Positions 26,239 to 35,285 of a stretch of 63,663 bases of DNA are shown in pieces. Numbering within the stretch: the first letter of the stretch is position 1; every line of letters starts with the position of its first letter. The translations under genes were made by a program, and so were the position numbers. This DNA is from Syntrophobacter sp. SbD2 (GTDB lineage Bacteria; Desulfobacterota; Binatia; UBA9968), in contig CAMDBU010000011.1 in NCBI GenBank assembly GCA_945889495.1, forward strand, positions 1 through 63,663, written 5' to 3'. The notes below the pieces were generated by a model that searched no databases, had not been told where the DNA came from, and saw only the letters and a program-made list of their open reading frames with translations.

Positions 26239-26856
26239 ATGACTCTCGCAAACATCGCAGGTAGTGAGCAAAACTATCCGTGGATCAAGCATGAACGACG
26301 AGTGCAGCGAGTCATAAATTCAGCTCGCGCATGCGCTCGGAAAAATCGCTTCAACCAATTCCACAAACTCCTCAAGCCACTCATAAGACAAGGTAATCCG
26401 GAAGCAATCTTTCTCGCTGCGGGATTCTCACGACGACGTGAAAGCGAGGCTCAATATGAACGGCGCTATCTTGAGTATATTCAAAGAGCGGCGGTGGCGG
26501 AGTATCCGCCGGCTTTGTATGTGCTTGGAGTTTTTTACGACACGGGCGACGCTGTGCCGGTAATTCCCCGCGATAAAATCAAAGCAGCAGAGATCTTCAA
26601 ACGAGGAGCCGAACTCAAACACGCCCAATGCCAATACTTCCACGCGGCAGGTTTACTTTACGGCGTGAATGGAATCGAAAAAGACATTCCGGCAGGTCTC
26701 GCGGTGTTGCAGGAATCTGTAAACGCGAGATACGCAGGGTCACTGAGGTTTCTGGCTTATCTCTATGAGAAGGGAGAGTTTGGACTGCCTGTCGATCCTG
26801 TGAAAGCGGTAGAGCTTCGCGCCGCTGCGGAGGCCGACGATGTTATTGGCTACTGA
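26239..26856 (+). CDS. Sel1-repeat (TPR-like) protein
   Basis: The 205-residue protein contains two to three Sel1-like helical repeats in its C-terminal half: PPALYVLGVFYDTGD, AAEIFKRGAELKHAQCQYF and GSLRFLAYLYEKGEFG with DPVKAVELRAAA. The N-terminal 70 residues are basic and helical. No signal peptide is visible. Base composition and codon use are visibly less GC-rich than the neighbours, a sign of transfer. Such proteins are scaffolds for protein-protein contacts; the role is unknown. A TTG nine bases upstream is an alternative start. Confidence 0.75.
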   Translation: MTLANIAGSEQNYPWIKHERRVQRVINSARACARKNRFNQFHKLLKPLIRQGNPEAIFLAAGFSRRRESEAQYERRYLEYIQRAAVAEYPPALYVLGVFYDTGDAVPVIPRDKIKAAEIFKRGAELKHAQCQYFHAAGLLYGVNGIEKDIPAGLAVLQESVNARYAGSLRFLAYLYEKGEFGLPVDPVKAVELRAAAEADDVIGY

Positions 26857-26883
26857 TCGGCACGGTTCACGGTGAAACCCATC

Positions 26884-26969
26884 CGTCATGCCGGCGCAGG
26901 CCGGCATCCATCTTCGATTTCATTCCAAAGCGAAAGAAAACCTGGATGCCGGCCTCCGCCGGCATGACG
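26884..26969. repeat. REP-like palindrome pair, CCGGCNNNGGCCGG type (copy 1)
   Basis: CGTCATGCCGGCGCAGGCCG opens one hairpin and CCTGGATGCCGGCCTCC opens the second, which ends GGCATGACG. The outer parts are complementary to each other, so the whole 86 bp can fold as one cruciform. A second copy with the same order lies at 45855-45940. The arrangement is like the paired REP/BIME elements of other bacteria. Confidence 0.82.
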
Positions 26970-27032
26970 AAACGAGGAGTCGGCAATCTTTCGATCACGT
27001 TCTTTAAAAACCAAACTAAGCGAGGAAATTTC

Positions 27033-28208
27033 TTAGCGCCACACCTGCTTCGCTGCCTCGACAATCGTATCCAACTTCTTCCACATCTCCGCTTCGCTTA
27101 AAACTTTCGAGTCGATGCCGCCGAAGCCGCATTGCGGGCTTAGGGCGAGTTGATCGAGGGGCAGGTATTTGCTCGCTTGGTCGATTCGCCGCTTCAAGTC
27201 GTCGACGGTTTCCATGTCGGAGTTTTTGGTCGAGACTAGGCCGAGGACGACGACTTTGTCTTTGGGCACCAGGCGTAGCGGTTCGAAACCGCCGGCGCGT
27301 TCGCTGTCGTATTCCAAGAGCAAGCGTTGATGTTTGAGGGTGTTGAAGAGTTTTTCGGCGATGGCGTCGTAGCTGCCTTCGCGATGCCATTGGGGCACCA
27401 GTTTGCCGGTCTGCGGATCGATGGTGCGGGCGTTGCCGCGGCAGACATGGATGCCAAACGTTACGCCGGGGAAGCCTTCGATGAGCGCGTTGTCGGCGGC
27501 GATGGAGCGCTGGAAGTTTCTCTCCGGATCTTCGCCGCGGGAGCGCATTCTTTCCAGCGACACCTTGTCGACGTAGGCGGTGTAGCCGGGGGCGTCGATC
27601 TGGATATATTGGCAGCCGGCTTCCACTAATTCCGCGATCATCTGCCGTTCGATGGCGACGATATGGTCGACGAAGTCGTCGAGGCCTTTGTAGACGTTCA
27701 ACGACGATTCCCACTTGAAGCGCTGGGCGATGCGGTCGGGGCCCAGGATGGTGACTTTGGCGGGCACTTTGCTGACGCTTTGAGCGTAGCGGTATTCTTC
27801 CAGCGGCAGGTTGCGAATGGTTTTCAAGCGCTCCGCCGCGCCGCGCCGGGTGATGATCGCCGGGCCGGCTTCATCGAAATTCTGCTCGGCGCGCTCCAGC
27901 GGCGTCTCGTTCAAGTCGCGCTTCTCATAATACAGATTGATGTTCTTAGGCACGTCGAAGCCAGTGACGCACTCGGAGAAACTTTCCTGAAAGCTATGGC
28001 GGCGAAACTCGCCGTCGGTGACCACCGGATAACCGTGGCTCGCCTGCTGGTCGACGACGTCGGCGATCGCCTGGTCCTGGGCTTGGCGCAATTCTTCTTT
28101 GCTCGCTTGGCCGCGATCGAAGCGGGCGAAGACTTCTTTCAACTTTGCCGGCCGCACTAGGCTGCCGATATGGTCGATGCGGATGTTGTTCAAATTATTG
28201 GTGGTCAT
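27033..28208 (-). CDS. MetE C-terminal-like (cobalamin-independent methionine synthase family) protein
   Basis: The 391-residue protein corresponds to the catalytic TIM barrel of cobalamin-independent methionine synthase only. It starts with RIDHIGSLVRPAKLKEVF, carries TDGEFRRHSF near 65, and shows the zinc-site pieces IHVCRGN near 258 and LSPQCGFGG near 360. Stand-alone barrels of this type transfer methyl groups or act on epoxide-coenzyme M and related substrates, so methionine synthesis is not assured. GGAGG stands before the second ATG (28208), which is used here instead of the ATG 21 bp upstream. Confidence 0.85.
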   Translation of the reverse strand: MTTNNLNNIRIDHIGSLVRPAKLKEVFARFDRGQASKEELRQAQDQAIADVVDQQASHGYPVVTDGEFRRHSFQESFSECVTGFDVPKNINLYYEKRDLNETPLERAEQNFDEAGPAIITRRGAAERLKTIRNLPLEEYRYAQSVSKVPAKVTILGPDRIAQRFKWESSLNVYKGLDDFVDHIVAIERQMIAELVEAGCQYIQIDAPGYTAYVDKVSLERMRSRGEDPERNFQRSIAADNALIEGFPGVTFGIHVCRGNARTIDPQTGKLVPQWHREGSYDAIAEKLFNTLKHQRLLLEYDSERAGGFEPLRLVPKDKVVVLGLVSTKNSDMETVDDLKRRIDQASKYLPLDQLALSPQCGFGGIDSKVLSEAEMWKKLDTIVEAAKQVWR

Positions 28209-28259
28209 GGTATCCTCCAGGTTTTTCAATTTGTCGGGCAGGGCGACCGCCGGTCGCCG

Positions 28260-29420
28260 CTACATGAAATGCACGAAGATTGAGTTGGCGAGCATAAGCC
28301 CTTTGGCGGTGAAGCGTAAAAATCGCGCTTGTTCGATCAACAGCTCGCCGTCGATCCAGCCATCGATCTGCGGATAAAACTCGCGCGGCGTCTGGCCGAA
28401 GCGCTGGCGAAATGTTTCCACGCGAATGCCCTCGGTCATGCGCAGGCCCAGGAACATGAACTCGGCGGCGGCTTTATGGGCGTCGATGATTTCGCGCTCG
28501 ACTTCGGCCTGCTGGGTTGCAGCAACCTGCGCCATGTATTTGGCGGGACTCTTCTCATTGTTCCAGCGCAGTCCGGCGACGCCGTCGGCCTCGCGCCGGT
28601 AGCTATGGGCGCCAGCGCCGAGGCCCAGGTAATCGCCGCTATGCCAGTAGTTGACGTTATGGAGCGAGTGGAACCAGGGGCGGGCATAGTTGGAGATCTC
28701 ATAGCGCTTCAAACCGGCGGCGCCGAGTTTGGCGTCGATCAATTCGGCCATGGCGATCTCGGTGTCTTCGTCGAGATTGGCCATCCTGCCGGCGCGGTAC
28801 TCATGATGAAACGGCGTGCCCTCTTCGAAAGTAAGATTGTAAGCCGACAGATGGGGCGGCTGAAACTCCAGCGCGCTGTCGAGATCGGCGTCAAGATCGG
28901 CAAGCGATTGGCCGGGATTGGCGAAGATCAGATCGAAACTAAAATTGTCGAAGCCCGATTGTTTGACGATGTTCAAAGCCGTTTTGGCTTCTTCCGCCGA
29001 GTGCACCCGCCCCAAAAATTTCAGCAGCTTGGGCTGGAACGATTGCACGCCGACGCTGATGCGGTTGACACCGGCGTCGCGGTAGCCGGGAAAGTATGCG
29101 GCGTCCACCGTGCCGGGATTGGCTTCCATGGTGATCTCGCAATCGTTGGCGATGGGAAAGGTCGCCGCCGCCCAGGCGAGCAGTTTGCCGATGCTCGCCG
29201 GTTTGAACGTCGACGGCGTGCCGCCGCCGAAAAAGATGCTCTGCAGCGTACGGCCGCGCCAGCCGTCTTTCCCACCGTAAAGTTCCAGTTCGCGTAATAG
29301 TGCATCGGTATACCCGTCTTCCGGGATCTGCGCGACGACGTGGGAATTGAAATCGCAGTAGGGACACTTGCTGATGCAGTAGGGAATATGAATGTAGAGA
29401 GAAAACGGCTCGCTCTTCAT
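28260..29420 (-). CDS. hemW: radical SAM heme chaperone HemW-like
   Basis: The 386-residue protein has the radical-SAM cluster motif CISKCPYC at residues 15-22, IFFGGGTPSTFKP near 65 and NRISVGVQSFQPKLLKFLGR near 120, as in HemW. HemW differs from true coproporphyrinogen dehydrogenase HemN by lacking the extra N-terminal cysteine, and this protein has HIPYCISKC with no preceding Cys. It therefore probably delivers heme rather than oxidising coproporphyrinogen. The ATG is preceded by a weak GGAG about 10 bases upstream. Confidence 0.88.
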   Translation of the reverse strand: MKSEPFSLYIHIPYCISKCPYCDFNSHVVAQIPEDGYTDALLRELELYGGKDGWRGRTLQSIFFGGGTPSTFKPASIGKLLAWAAATFPIANDCEITMEANPGTVDAAYFPGYRDAGVNRISVGVQSFQPKLLKFLGRVHSAEEAKTALNIVKQSGFDNFSFDLIFANPGQSLADLDADLDSALEFQPPHLSAYNLTFEEGTPFHHEYRAGRMANLDEDTEIAMAELIDAKLGAAGLKRYEISNYARPWFHSLHNVNYWHSGDYLGLGAGAHSYRREADGVAGLRWNNEKSPAKYMAQVAATQQAEVEREIIDAHKAAAEFMFLGLRMTEGIRVETFRQRFGQTPREFYPQIDGWIDGELLIEQARFLRFTAKGLMLANSIFVHFM

Positions 29421-29542
29421 GCCAGCTCCATCCTAGAGGTCGAGACCGGGGAGTGCAATCAGTTCGCTGCCAACGCGCCGGTTGCGCGTTTTCACCGGAA
29501 AGATTATGAATCGGATTAACACCGCAACCTACCGAACTCATC

Positions 29543-30322
29543 ATGGCCGATCTAGCTGACACGATTCGCAACATCCCGCTGTTCTCCGGCCTGTCGCGTG
29601 AGGATGTCGCCAAGATCATGGGCCACTTGGTGGAGGTGAGCTTTGGCGCCGGCGAGAAGATTTTTTCCCAGGGCGACCAGGGCGACGCGCTTTATTTGAT
29701 TCAATCGGGCGCGCTCCATGTCCAGGTGGACAGCGGCGGCGGTCACGCCGAGACCATCGCCGTGTTGGGCGCCCAGGAATATTTTGGCGAGATGGCGCTA
29801 CTATCGTCGGCGGTGCGCTCGGCCACGGTGATCGCGGTGAAGGATGCGATTCTGTGGAAACTCAGCCGGGAGTCTTGGGATGATTTGATCGCCAAACATT
29901 CGACTTGGCTGAAGCACTTCTGCGCCGTATTAAGCCAGCGGCTGTCGGAAATGGACCGGCAGTATTCTCAAGGCCGCCAAGCCTTCGATTCCCTGGCGGA
30001 AGAATTTTACGGCAAACGGCCGGCCGAAGAGCAACAGTTCTACCGCCATGCCGCGCTACTCGCGACCATCGATCCGGCTAGCGCCGACAGATTGCTGCAA
30101 TGCGATGGCGCCGGGCGATATCTCGCCACACTGGAAGCGAGCCAGCTGCCGCTCTTGCGCCGGGTGGATGGCGGTTACCAGCTCCATGGTTTTTTCCGCG
30201 AGTTCTTGACCGAGCGGTTGATTGATAGTGAAGGCCGGGAAAACCGCGCCAACTGCATGGTCAGTTCGCCGCGCGCTATGAAACTCTGGGCGATTGGCCG
30301 GCGGCTATCGAACAGAGTTTAG
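29543..30322 (+). CDS. cyclic-nucleotide-binding N-terminal part of a frameshifted SLC13 transporter
   Basis: Residues 10-130 form a cyclic-nucleotide-binding domain with EKIFSQGDQGDALYLIQSG and the phosphate cassette YFGEMALLSSAVRSATV. Residues 150-230 resemble the winged-helix segment of MalT-like regulators (YQLHGFFREFLTERL). The frame runs out at 30322 after about 27 non-homologous residues. One base appears to be missing in the A run at 30240-30243: shifting frame there continues into a TPR-like stretch and then a transporter. So the real gene probably spans 29543-32190. The ATG follows no clear ribosome site. Confidence 0.8.
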   Translation: MADLADTIRNIPLFSGLSREDVAKIMGHLVEVSFGAGEKIFSQGDQGDALYLIQSGALHVQVDSGGGHAETIAVLGAQEYFGEMALLSSAVRSATVIAVKDAILWKLSRESWDDLIAKHSTWLKHFCAVLSQRLSEMDRQYSQGRQAFDSLAEEFYGKRPAEEQQFYRHAALLATIDPASADRLLQCDGAGRYLATLEASQLPLLRRVDGGYQLHGFFREFLTERLIDSEGRENRANCMVSSPRAMKLWAIGRRLSNRV

Positions 30323-30333
30323 CGGCGCAGGAT

Positions 30334-32190
30334 TTGGCCAACGCCAGCCGCTTGTTAAGCGCGCATAAGGATCAGCTGCTGGCGGACCTGCCGCTCTTGG
30401 TCAAGAATTCAGTCAGCGCCATTCCTGCTGAAATCGTGCACCAAGATGTCGCCTTGGTGTTGCTGCAAGTGGACGCATTGTGCGCGCTGAACGACCAAGC
30501 GGCGGCGCTGCGTTGCCTGAAGGACGCGTTGACCCGGCGCGCTGTGGCCATCGGCGCGGCGACGCTGGCGCGCTATTTTGCCGACGCCGATCGGATGGCT
30601 GGCGCCGGCGAGCCGCGCCAGGCGCTCACTTACCTGCGTAACGCTTTGAGTCTGGCGGCGCAGCAGGAAAACGCCCAGTCGAGCACTGGCGACAGCGATG
30701 GCGCGGCGCTGCGCAGCGCCATGAGCGCCAGCAAGCGCGATGCGACGACGCTGCCGGGGCGCAAATGGTTCGCCGCGTTTACCGGCGGCGAAAATTTCCC
30801 CCTCGGCACTTGGTTCGGCGCGGCTCTTGGTATCGGTCTGTGGGGCTATCTGTGGTTCTTCACGCCGGCCATCGGTTTGTCGCCCAACGCGACCAAGCAG
30901 TTGGCGATTTTGCTTTTCACTTTGATCTTCTGGGTGTTTCGCATCCTGCCCGATTACGGCGTCGCGCTGATTTTCGCCTTGGGCTTTATCATCTCCGGCA
31001 TGGCCAAGCCGGAGGTGGTGCTGGGCGGCTTCGCCAGCACTACCTGGTTCATGACTCTCGGCGTTTTGGGTCTCGGCGCGGCGATCACCAGCACCGGCTT
31101 GTTCTACCGTTTCTCGCTTCAACTAGTCCGCTACTTTCCGCTCAAGTATAACTGGCAAATCTTCGCCTTGGGCATCATGGGCATCGTCGTCATGGCGCTG
31201 ATCCCGCAGCAGAGCGCGCGCACGGCGATCATTAGTCAAATGCTGCTCAATCTGTCTGAAAGCTTGGGTTACAAAAATCCCTCGCGAGCGTCCACCGGAC
31301 TCTTCGTCGCGAGCTTTCTCGGCCTCGGCCAGTTGGGTTTTCTCTTCCTCACCGGTTCGACCACCAGTTTGATCGCCTGGGGTCTGTTGGCGCCCGAGGT
31401 GCGCGCGCAGTTTACCTGGGGTTATTGGTTTGTCGCCGCGCTGCCGCCGACTTTGATCGTCACCGCGATCATCGTCGGCGCCACCATGTGGTTGTACCAG
31501 CCTGAGTCGCAGTCGCAGGTGTCCTACAAGATGGTCCAGACGCAGCTGGAAATTCTTGGCCCGCTGTCGAAGTATGAATGGATCACCCTCGCCGTGTTGT
31601 GCGCCACCGTCACCGGCTGGCTCACCGGCTCCATGCACAAAATCGATGGCGCCTGGGTTTCTCTGCTCGCCATTTGCGTCTTGATCAACACCGGCGTGCT
31701 CGGTTTTGGCATGCTGAAAAAAAGCATCGACTGGGAGATGCTGATCTACATGGGCGCGACCCTGAGCATTCCGGCGCTGCTCACCGAGGCCAAGATCGAT
31801 CAATGGCTGGTCAGCCTGCTGGCGCCGCTGGTGGTGCCATTCAAATCGACCCCGGCGCTGGCGTTCATCGTCATCGCGCTGATCACCTACTTGGTCAAGC
31901 TGGCGTTCACCAGCTTTCTCACCGTGGTGACCCTGGCGATCGCGCTGTTGCCGCTGGCGGCGGATTTACAGATCAATCCCTGGATCATGATCATGATCGT
32001 TCTGATGGCGTCGGAAGTGTGGTTTTTTCAGTTCCAAGTCGACTGGCACACGCTGGCGTTCGCCACCACCGAGGGTAGAGGCTTTCGCTATAGCGATATG
32101 AACCGCATCCACCTGTTCTACGCCGCGGCCTATCTGATCGCCCTGGTCGCGGCGATTCCCTACTGGCGCTATCTTGGCTTGATCGGCTGA
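30334..32190 (+). CDS. SLC13/DASS-family transporter, C-terminal part of the frameshifted gene
   Basis: Read from about 30241 in this frame, the sequence gives HGQFAARYETLGDWPAAIEQ, a MalT-like helical repeat that continues the upstream protein; a linker and about eleven membrane helices follow from about residue 150 of this frame. The SLC13 features are GLWGYLWFFTPAIGLSPNATKQ and IPQQSARTAIISQML, with the second half repeating this topology. The family moves sodium with dicarboxylates, sulfate or similar anions. Fusion to a cyclic-nucleotide-binding domain suggests ligand-gated activity; this is inference. The TTG at 30334 is only the first start codon available after the frameshift. Confidence 0.82.
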   Translation: MANASRLLSAHKDQLLADLPLLVKNSVSAIPAEIVHQDVALVLLQVDALCALNDQAAALRCLKDALTRRAVAIGAATLARYFADADRMAGAGEPRQALTYLRNALSLAAQQENAQSSTGDSDGAALRSAMSASKRDATTLPGRKWFAAFTGGENFPLGTWFGAALGIGLWGYLWFFTPAIGLSPNATKQLAILLFTLIFWVFRILPDYGVALIFALGFIISGMAKPEVVLGGFASTTWFMTLGVLGLGAAITSTGLFYRFSLQLVRYFPLKYNWQIFALGIMGIVVMALIPQQSARTAIISQMLLNLSESLGYKNPSRASTGLFVASFLGLGQLGFLFLTGSTTSLIAWGLLAPEVRAQFTWGYWFVAALPPTLIVTAIIVGATMWLYQPESQSQVSYKMVQTQLEILGPLSKYEWITLAVLCATVTGWLTGSMHKIDGAWVSLLAICVLINTGVLGFGMLKKSIDWEMLIYMGATLSIPALLTEAKIDQWLVSLLAPLVVPFKSTPALAFIVIALITYLVKLAFTSFLTVVTLAIALLPLAADLQINPWIMIMIVLMASEVWFFQFQVDWHTLAFATTEGRGFRYSDMNRIHLFYAAAYLIALVAAIPYWRYLGLIG

Positions 32191-32219
32191 GCGGTGCGGC
32201 AGCGGTGGTTCGATTCATT

Positions 32220-32290
32220 AGAGATCTCTCACTCCGTTCGAGATGACAGCTGGTTTTTTCAGTTGTCATTTAGAGCGTAGCGAGAAATCT
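32220..32290. repeat. dispersed palindrome, GAGAAATCT...GTCATT type
   Basis: GAGATCTCTCACTCCGTTCG and AGATGACA face TGTCATTTAGAGCG and AGCGAGAAATCTT across a short T-rich spacer. The same two words appear at 2608-2640, within 44605-44680 and at 54890-54957. The family is common in uncultured bacterial genomes in my experience, but that is not tested here. Confidence 0.65.
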
Positions 32291-32329
32291 TTCCCAGCGT
32301 GGCGCTGCGGTGACATTTCGAACCAAGCT

Positions 32330-32426
32330 GTAGGCTGGAGGCGCGTAGCGCCGATACCCACCAATCCCAATGATGGGTATCGCGGAGCCTGTCCTGAGCG
32401 TAGTCGAAGGGCTCCACCCATCCTAC
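32330..32426. repeat. composite palindrome: GTAGGATGGGT-type element holding a second repeat
   Basis: The outer arms are GTAGGCTGGAGGCG at the left and CCACCCATCCTAC at the right, with GATACCCACC and GATGGGTATCGC between. A different dispersed word, CCTGTCCTGAGCGTAGTCGA, is inserted in the right half; it is the same family as 43745-43819. The gap between the transporter and the DUF898 gene consists largely of this and the preceding repeat. Confidence 0.68.
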
Positions 32427-32580
32427 GGCGGAGTCGCGGCGCGGCGAGCGCCGGCGAATTGACATAGGTAGCAGCGCTGGCGGCGCGGCGATTCGTTTGC
32501 CGGCGCGCCGGGCGATTGTGTATCATCGCGGTGTTGCGTATCATCGCGGTTGAGACACTCGGGAGGCATGGGAGGTGGCG

Positions 32581-33567
32581 ATGGCGGCGGACCTGGACAG
32601 TTCAGCTCAACTAACGACCGCGGTGGATTCGACCTATGCGGTCGATTTTCATGGCCGCGGCGGATCGCTGTTCGGCATTCAGATCGTCAATTTATTTCTC
32701 GGCTTGATCACGCTGGGGATTTATTCCTTCTGGGGCCGGGTCAAGGTGCGCGCTTATTTGGCGAGCCTGACCGAGTTTGCCGGCTACCGCTTCGCCTATC
32801 ATGGCACCGGCAAGGAGTTGTTCATCGGCTGGTTGAAGGCGCTGGTGCTGTTCGGCATTCCGCTGTTCGTTCTGGCGCTGTTGCAGGTGATCGTCGGCAT
32901 CGAGTCGGGACTGTTCAATATTTTCCAAGTGCTGATTTATCTCGTCGTCGGTGTTTTCATTCCAGTCGCCATGGTCAATGCCCGGCGCTATCGTTTGAGC
33001 CGGATATCGTGGCGCGGCGTGCGCTTTTCCTTTCGCGGCGGCGTGCGCGAGTTCATGGCGATTTATGTCAAAGGTTGGCTGCTGACGGTTTTGACCTTGG
33101 GCTTTTACTATCCGTTTTGGCAGAACCGGCGGCAGAGTTTCATGATCGGCGATTCCTACTTCGGCAATCAGAAATTCGCCTTCGACGGCCGTGGCGGCGA
33201 TCTGTTCTGGAGCTTCGTGTTGCATGTCGCGCTGACGATTCCAACGTTTTTCCTGTGCTGGCTGTGGTACGCGGCGCGGGTGCAGCGTTACTACGCCGAG
33301 CATACTTCTTTTCAAGCCGCGCGCTTGCGCTCGACGGTGACTGGCGGCGGCATGTTGGGACTGATGATCGGCAACGCGGTGCTGTTCGTTTTGACCTTGG
33401 GCTTGGGCTGGTCATGGATCACGGTGCGTAACCTACGCTACTATGCCAGTCATCTAACCATGGTCGGCGCCCTCGACGTGGCCGGCGTCATGCAAGAAGT
33501 TCAAAGCGCGACGGCCACCGGCGAGGGGTTGTCGGGCTTTCTCGATCTCGACTTCGATCTCGGTTGA
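32581..33567 (+). CDS. DUF898 (YjgN-like) membrane protein
   Basis: The 328-residue protein carries two copies of the DUF898 pattern, FHGRGGSLFGIQIVNLFLG near residue 25 and FDGRGGDLFWSFVLHVALT near 205. About six hydrophobic helices and basic loops such as WGRVKVRAYLASLT follow each. GGAGGT stands 4-10 bases before the ATG at 32581; a GTG six bases upstream is possible. It is 21 bp from the M48 protease gene. DUF898 and M48 genes are often paired; the function of DUF898 is not established. Confidence 0.85.
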   Translation: MAADLDSSAQLTTAVDSTYAVDFHGRGGSLFGIQIVNLFLGLITLGIYSFWGRVKVRAYLASLTEFAGYRFAYHGTGKELFIGWLKALVLFGIPLFVLALLQVIVGIESGLFNIFQVLIYLVVGVFIPVAMVNARRYRLSRISWRGVRFSFRGGVREFMAIYVKGWLLTVLTLGFYYPFWQNRRQSFMIGDSYFGNQKFAFDGRGGDLFWSFVLHVALTIPTFFLCWLWYAARVQRYYAEHTSFQAARLRSTVTGGGMLGLMIGNAVLFVLTLGLGWSWITVRNLRYYASHLTMVGALDVAGVMQEVQSATATGEGLSGFLDLDFDLG

Positions 33568-33588
33568 GCGGATTGGCGGGCGTCGATC

Positions 33589-34722
33589 ATGCAACTACAA
33601 TGGTTCGGTTATTATCTCGACGGTCAAAGCGCCAACCGGCGCAGCGCCAAGATTTATCTCGAGGCCGGCCATCTGCGCATCGATCTCGATGATGGCGCGC
33701 TGCTCAACTGGCCCTACGGCACGATCCGGCAAACCCAAGGCGCCTATGCCGGCGAGCAGGTGCGGCTCGAATACGGCGCCGAACCGGCGCAGGTGTTGTT
33801 GATCGAAGACCTGAGCTTTCTCACGTCATTCCATCAGGTGTTGCCCAATCGCGCCGGAGGCTTTCATAATCCGGCCAAGCGCCTGCAGCGCTTCCAGCTC
33901 ACCATCGTCGCCGGCTGTGCGTCGGTGGCGTTGCTGCTGGGTACTTATTTTTGGGGCATTCCGACTTTCGCCATGCTCGCCGCGCCCTGGGTGCCGGTGT
34001 CCTGGGAGGAAAAACTCGGCGACAGCATGATCGAGCAGGTGGCGCCGGCGGAGCTGCGCTGTAGCGATCCACAGCGTTTGGCGAAGATCGAGGAGCTGGT
34101 CAAGGCGATGTTGGCGACCCAGGGCGAGACCGAGTACCGCTTCAAAATTCATGTGGTCAATCAGCCGATCTTCAACGCCTTGGCCGCGCCCGGCGGCCAC
34201 ATCGTGATTTTCCGCGGCCTACTCGACCGCACGGAGAATGCCGAAGAGCTGGCCGGCGTGTTGGCCCATGAGCTGCAACATATTCTCAAGCGCCATGTGA
34301 CCCGCTCGCTGCTCGAGTACGCTTCCACCAGCTTTCTCGTCGCCGCGGTGATCGGCGATGTCAGCGGCATTGTCTCCTTCGGCGTCGAGGCGGCGCAGAT
34401 GCTGGCGCAGATGCGCTTTAGCCGGCAGCATGAATCGGAAGCCGACGAAGCCGGTCTGCAAATGCTCTTGGCCAGTCAAATCGACCCGGCCGGCATGATC
34501 GCTTTCTTCGAGGCGGTGCGCAAAGAAGAGGGCCAGGGATCGTCGGCGCTGTCTTTCATCGCCAGCCACCCGCAGACCGAGGTGCGCATCGCGCGGCTCA
34601 AAAGCTTGATCGCGGCGAGCCCGAGCGGTTCGCAAAAGCTGCTGCCAGATTACTCCTGGGAAGACATAAAAAAGATCTGTCCCGCCGTCGAAAAGCCGGC
34701 GAAATCGTTGAAAATCCGCTAG
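33589..34722 (+). CDS. M48 family membrane-associated metalloprotease
   Basis: The 377-residue protein has the zinc motif LAHELQHILKRHV (HExxH) near residue 225 and a downstream glutamate in HESEADEAGLQML near 282. An N-terminal 110-residue domain precedes a transmembrane segment near 105-125, so the protease domain is probably periplasmic. It resembles Oma1/BepA-like M48 proteins involved in envelope quality control. It follows the DUF898 gene closely, a recurrent pairing, so the two likely work together at the membrane. Confidence 0.88.
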   Translation: MQLQWFGYYLDGQSANRRSAKIYLEAGHLRIDLDDGALLNWPYGTIRQTQGAYAGEQVRLEYGAEPAQVLLIEDLSFLTSFHQVLPNRAGGFHNPAKRLQRFQLTIVAGCASVALLLGTYFWGIPTFAMLAAPWVPVSWEEKLGDSMIEQVAPAELRCSDPQRLAKIEELVKAMLATQGETEYRFKIHVVNQPIFNALAAPGGHIVIFRGLLDRTENAEELAGVLAHELQHILKRHVTRSLLEYASTSFLVAAVIGDVSGIVSFGVEAAQMLAQMRFSRQHESEADEAGLQMLLASQIDPAGMIAFFEAVRKEEGQGSSALSFIASHPQTEVRIARLKSLIAASPSGSQKLLPDYSWEDIKKICPAVEKPAKSLKIR

Positions 34723-34781
34723 TTTGAATTCACCAGGGTCGGTTGTTATAGTCGCCAGTGAAAATTCCCGGCGAGGCGTCC

Positions 34782-35285
34782 ATGGCGGTCCACGAACATA
34801 AAGAAAAAGCTAAAAAGAGTGTCCGTTGTTTCGTCATCACGGTGAGCGACACGCGCGATGAGACGACCGACACCAGCGGCCAAACCATCAAGCAGTTTCT
34901 CGCCGACGAAGGCCATCACGCGGCCGGCTACCGGATCGTCAAAGACGAGCCGGTGGAGATCGAGGCGCTGCTCAATGAAGCGCTCGGCAAGAGCGAGGTC
35001 GACGCGGTGATCGTCAACGGCGGCACCGGCATCGCGCCGCGCGACGGTACCTACGAAGTGGTCAGCCGCTTTCTGGAAAAGAAACTCGACGGTTTCGGCG
35101 AGATCTTTCGCTATCTAAGCTATCTCGACATCGGTTCGGCGGCGATCATGAGCCGGGCCGCCGCCGGCACGGCGCGCGGCAAAGTTTTGATCTCGCTGCC
35201 GGGGTCCAAGGGCGCGGTGACCCTGGCGATGGAAAAATTGGTCCTGCCGGAAATCCGCCACATGGTTTCCCAGCTCCAAGGCTAA
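34782..35285 (+). CDS. moaB: molybdenum cofactor biosynthesis protein MoaB
   Basis: MoaB-type proteins adenylylate molybdopterin before metal insertion, or assist that step. The 167-residue protein contains CFVITVSDTRDETTDTSG, AVIVNGGTGIAPRDGTYE near 90 and the final ISLPGSKGAVTLAMEKLVL. The ATG at 34782 is preceded by GGCGAGG; the GTG at 34758 is possible but adds eight residues. Its TAA overlaps the moaD ATG by one base (TAATG), so the two are translationally coupled. Confidence 0.92.
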   Translation: MAVHEHKEKAKKSVRCFVITVSDTRDETTDTSGQTIKQFLADEGHHAAGYRIVKDEPVEIEALLNEALGKSEVDAVIVNGGTGIAPRDGTYEVVSRFLEKKLDGFGEIFRYLSYLDIGSAAIMSRAAAGTARGKVLISLPGSKGAVTLAMEKLVLPEIRHMVSQLQG

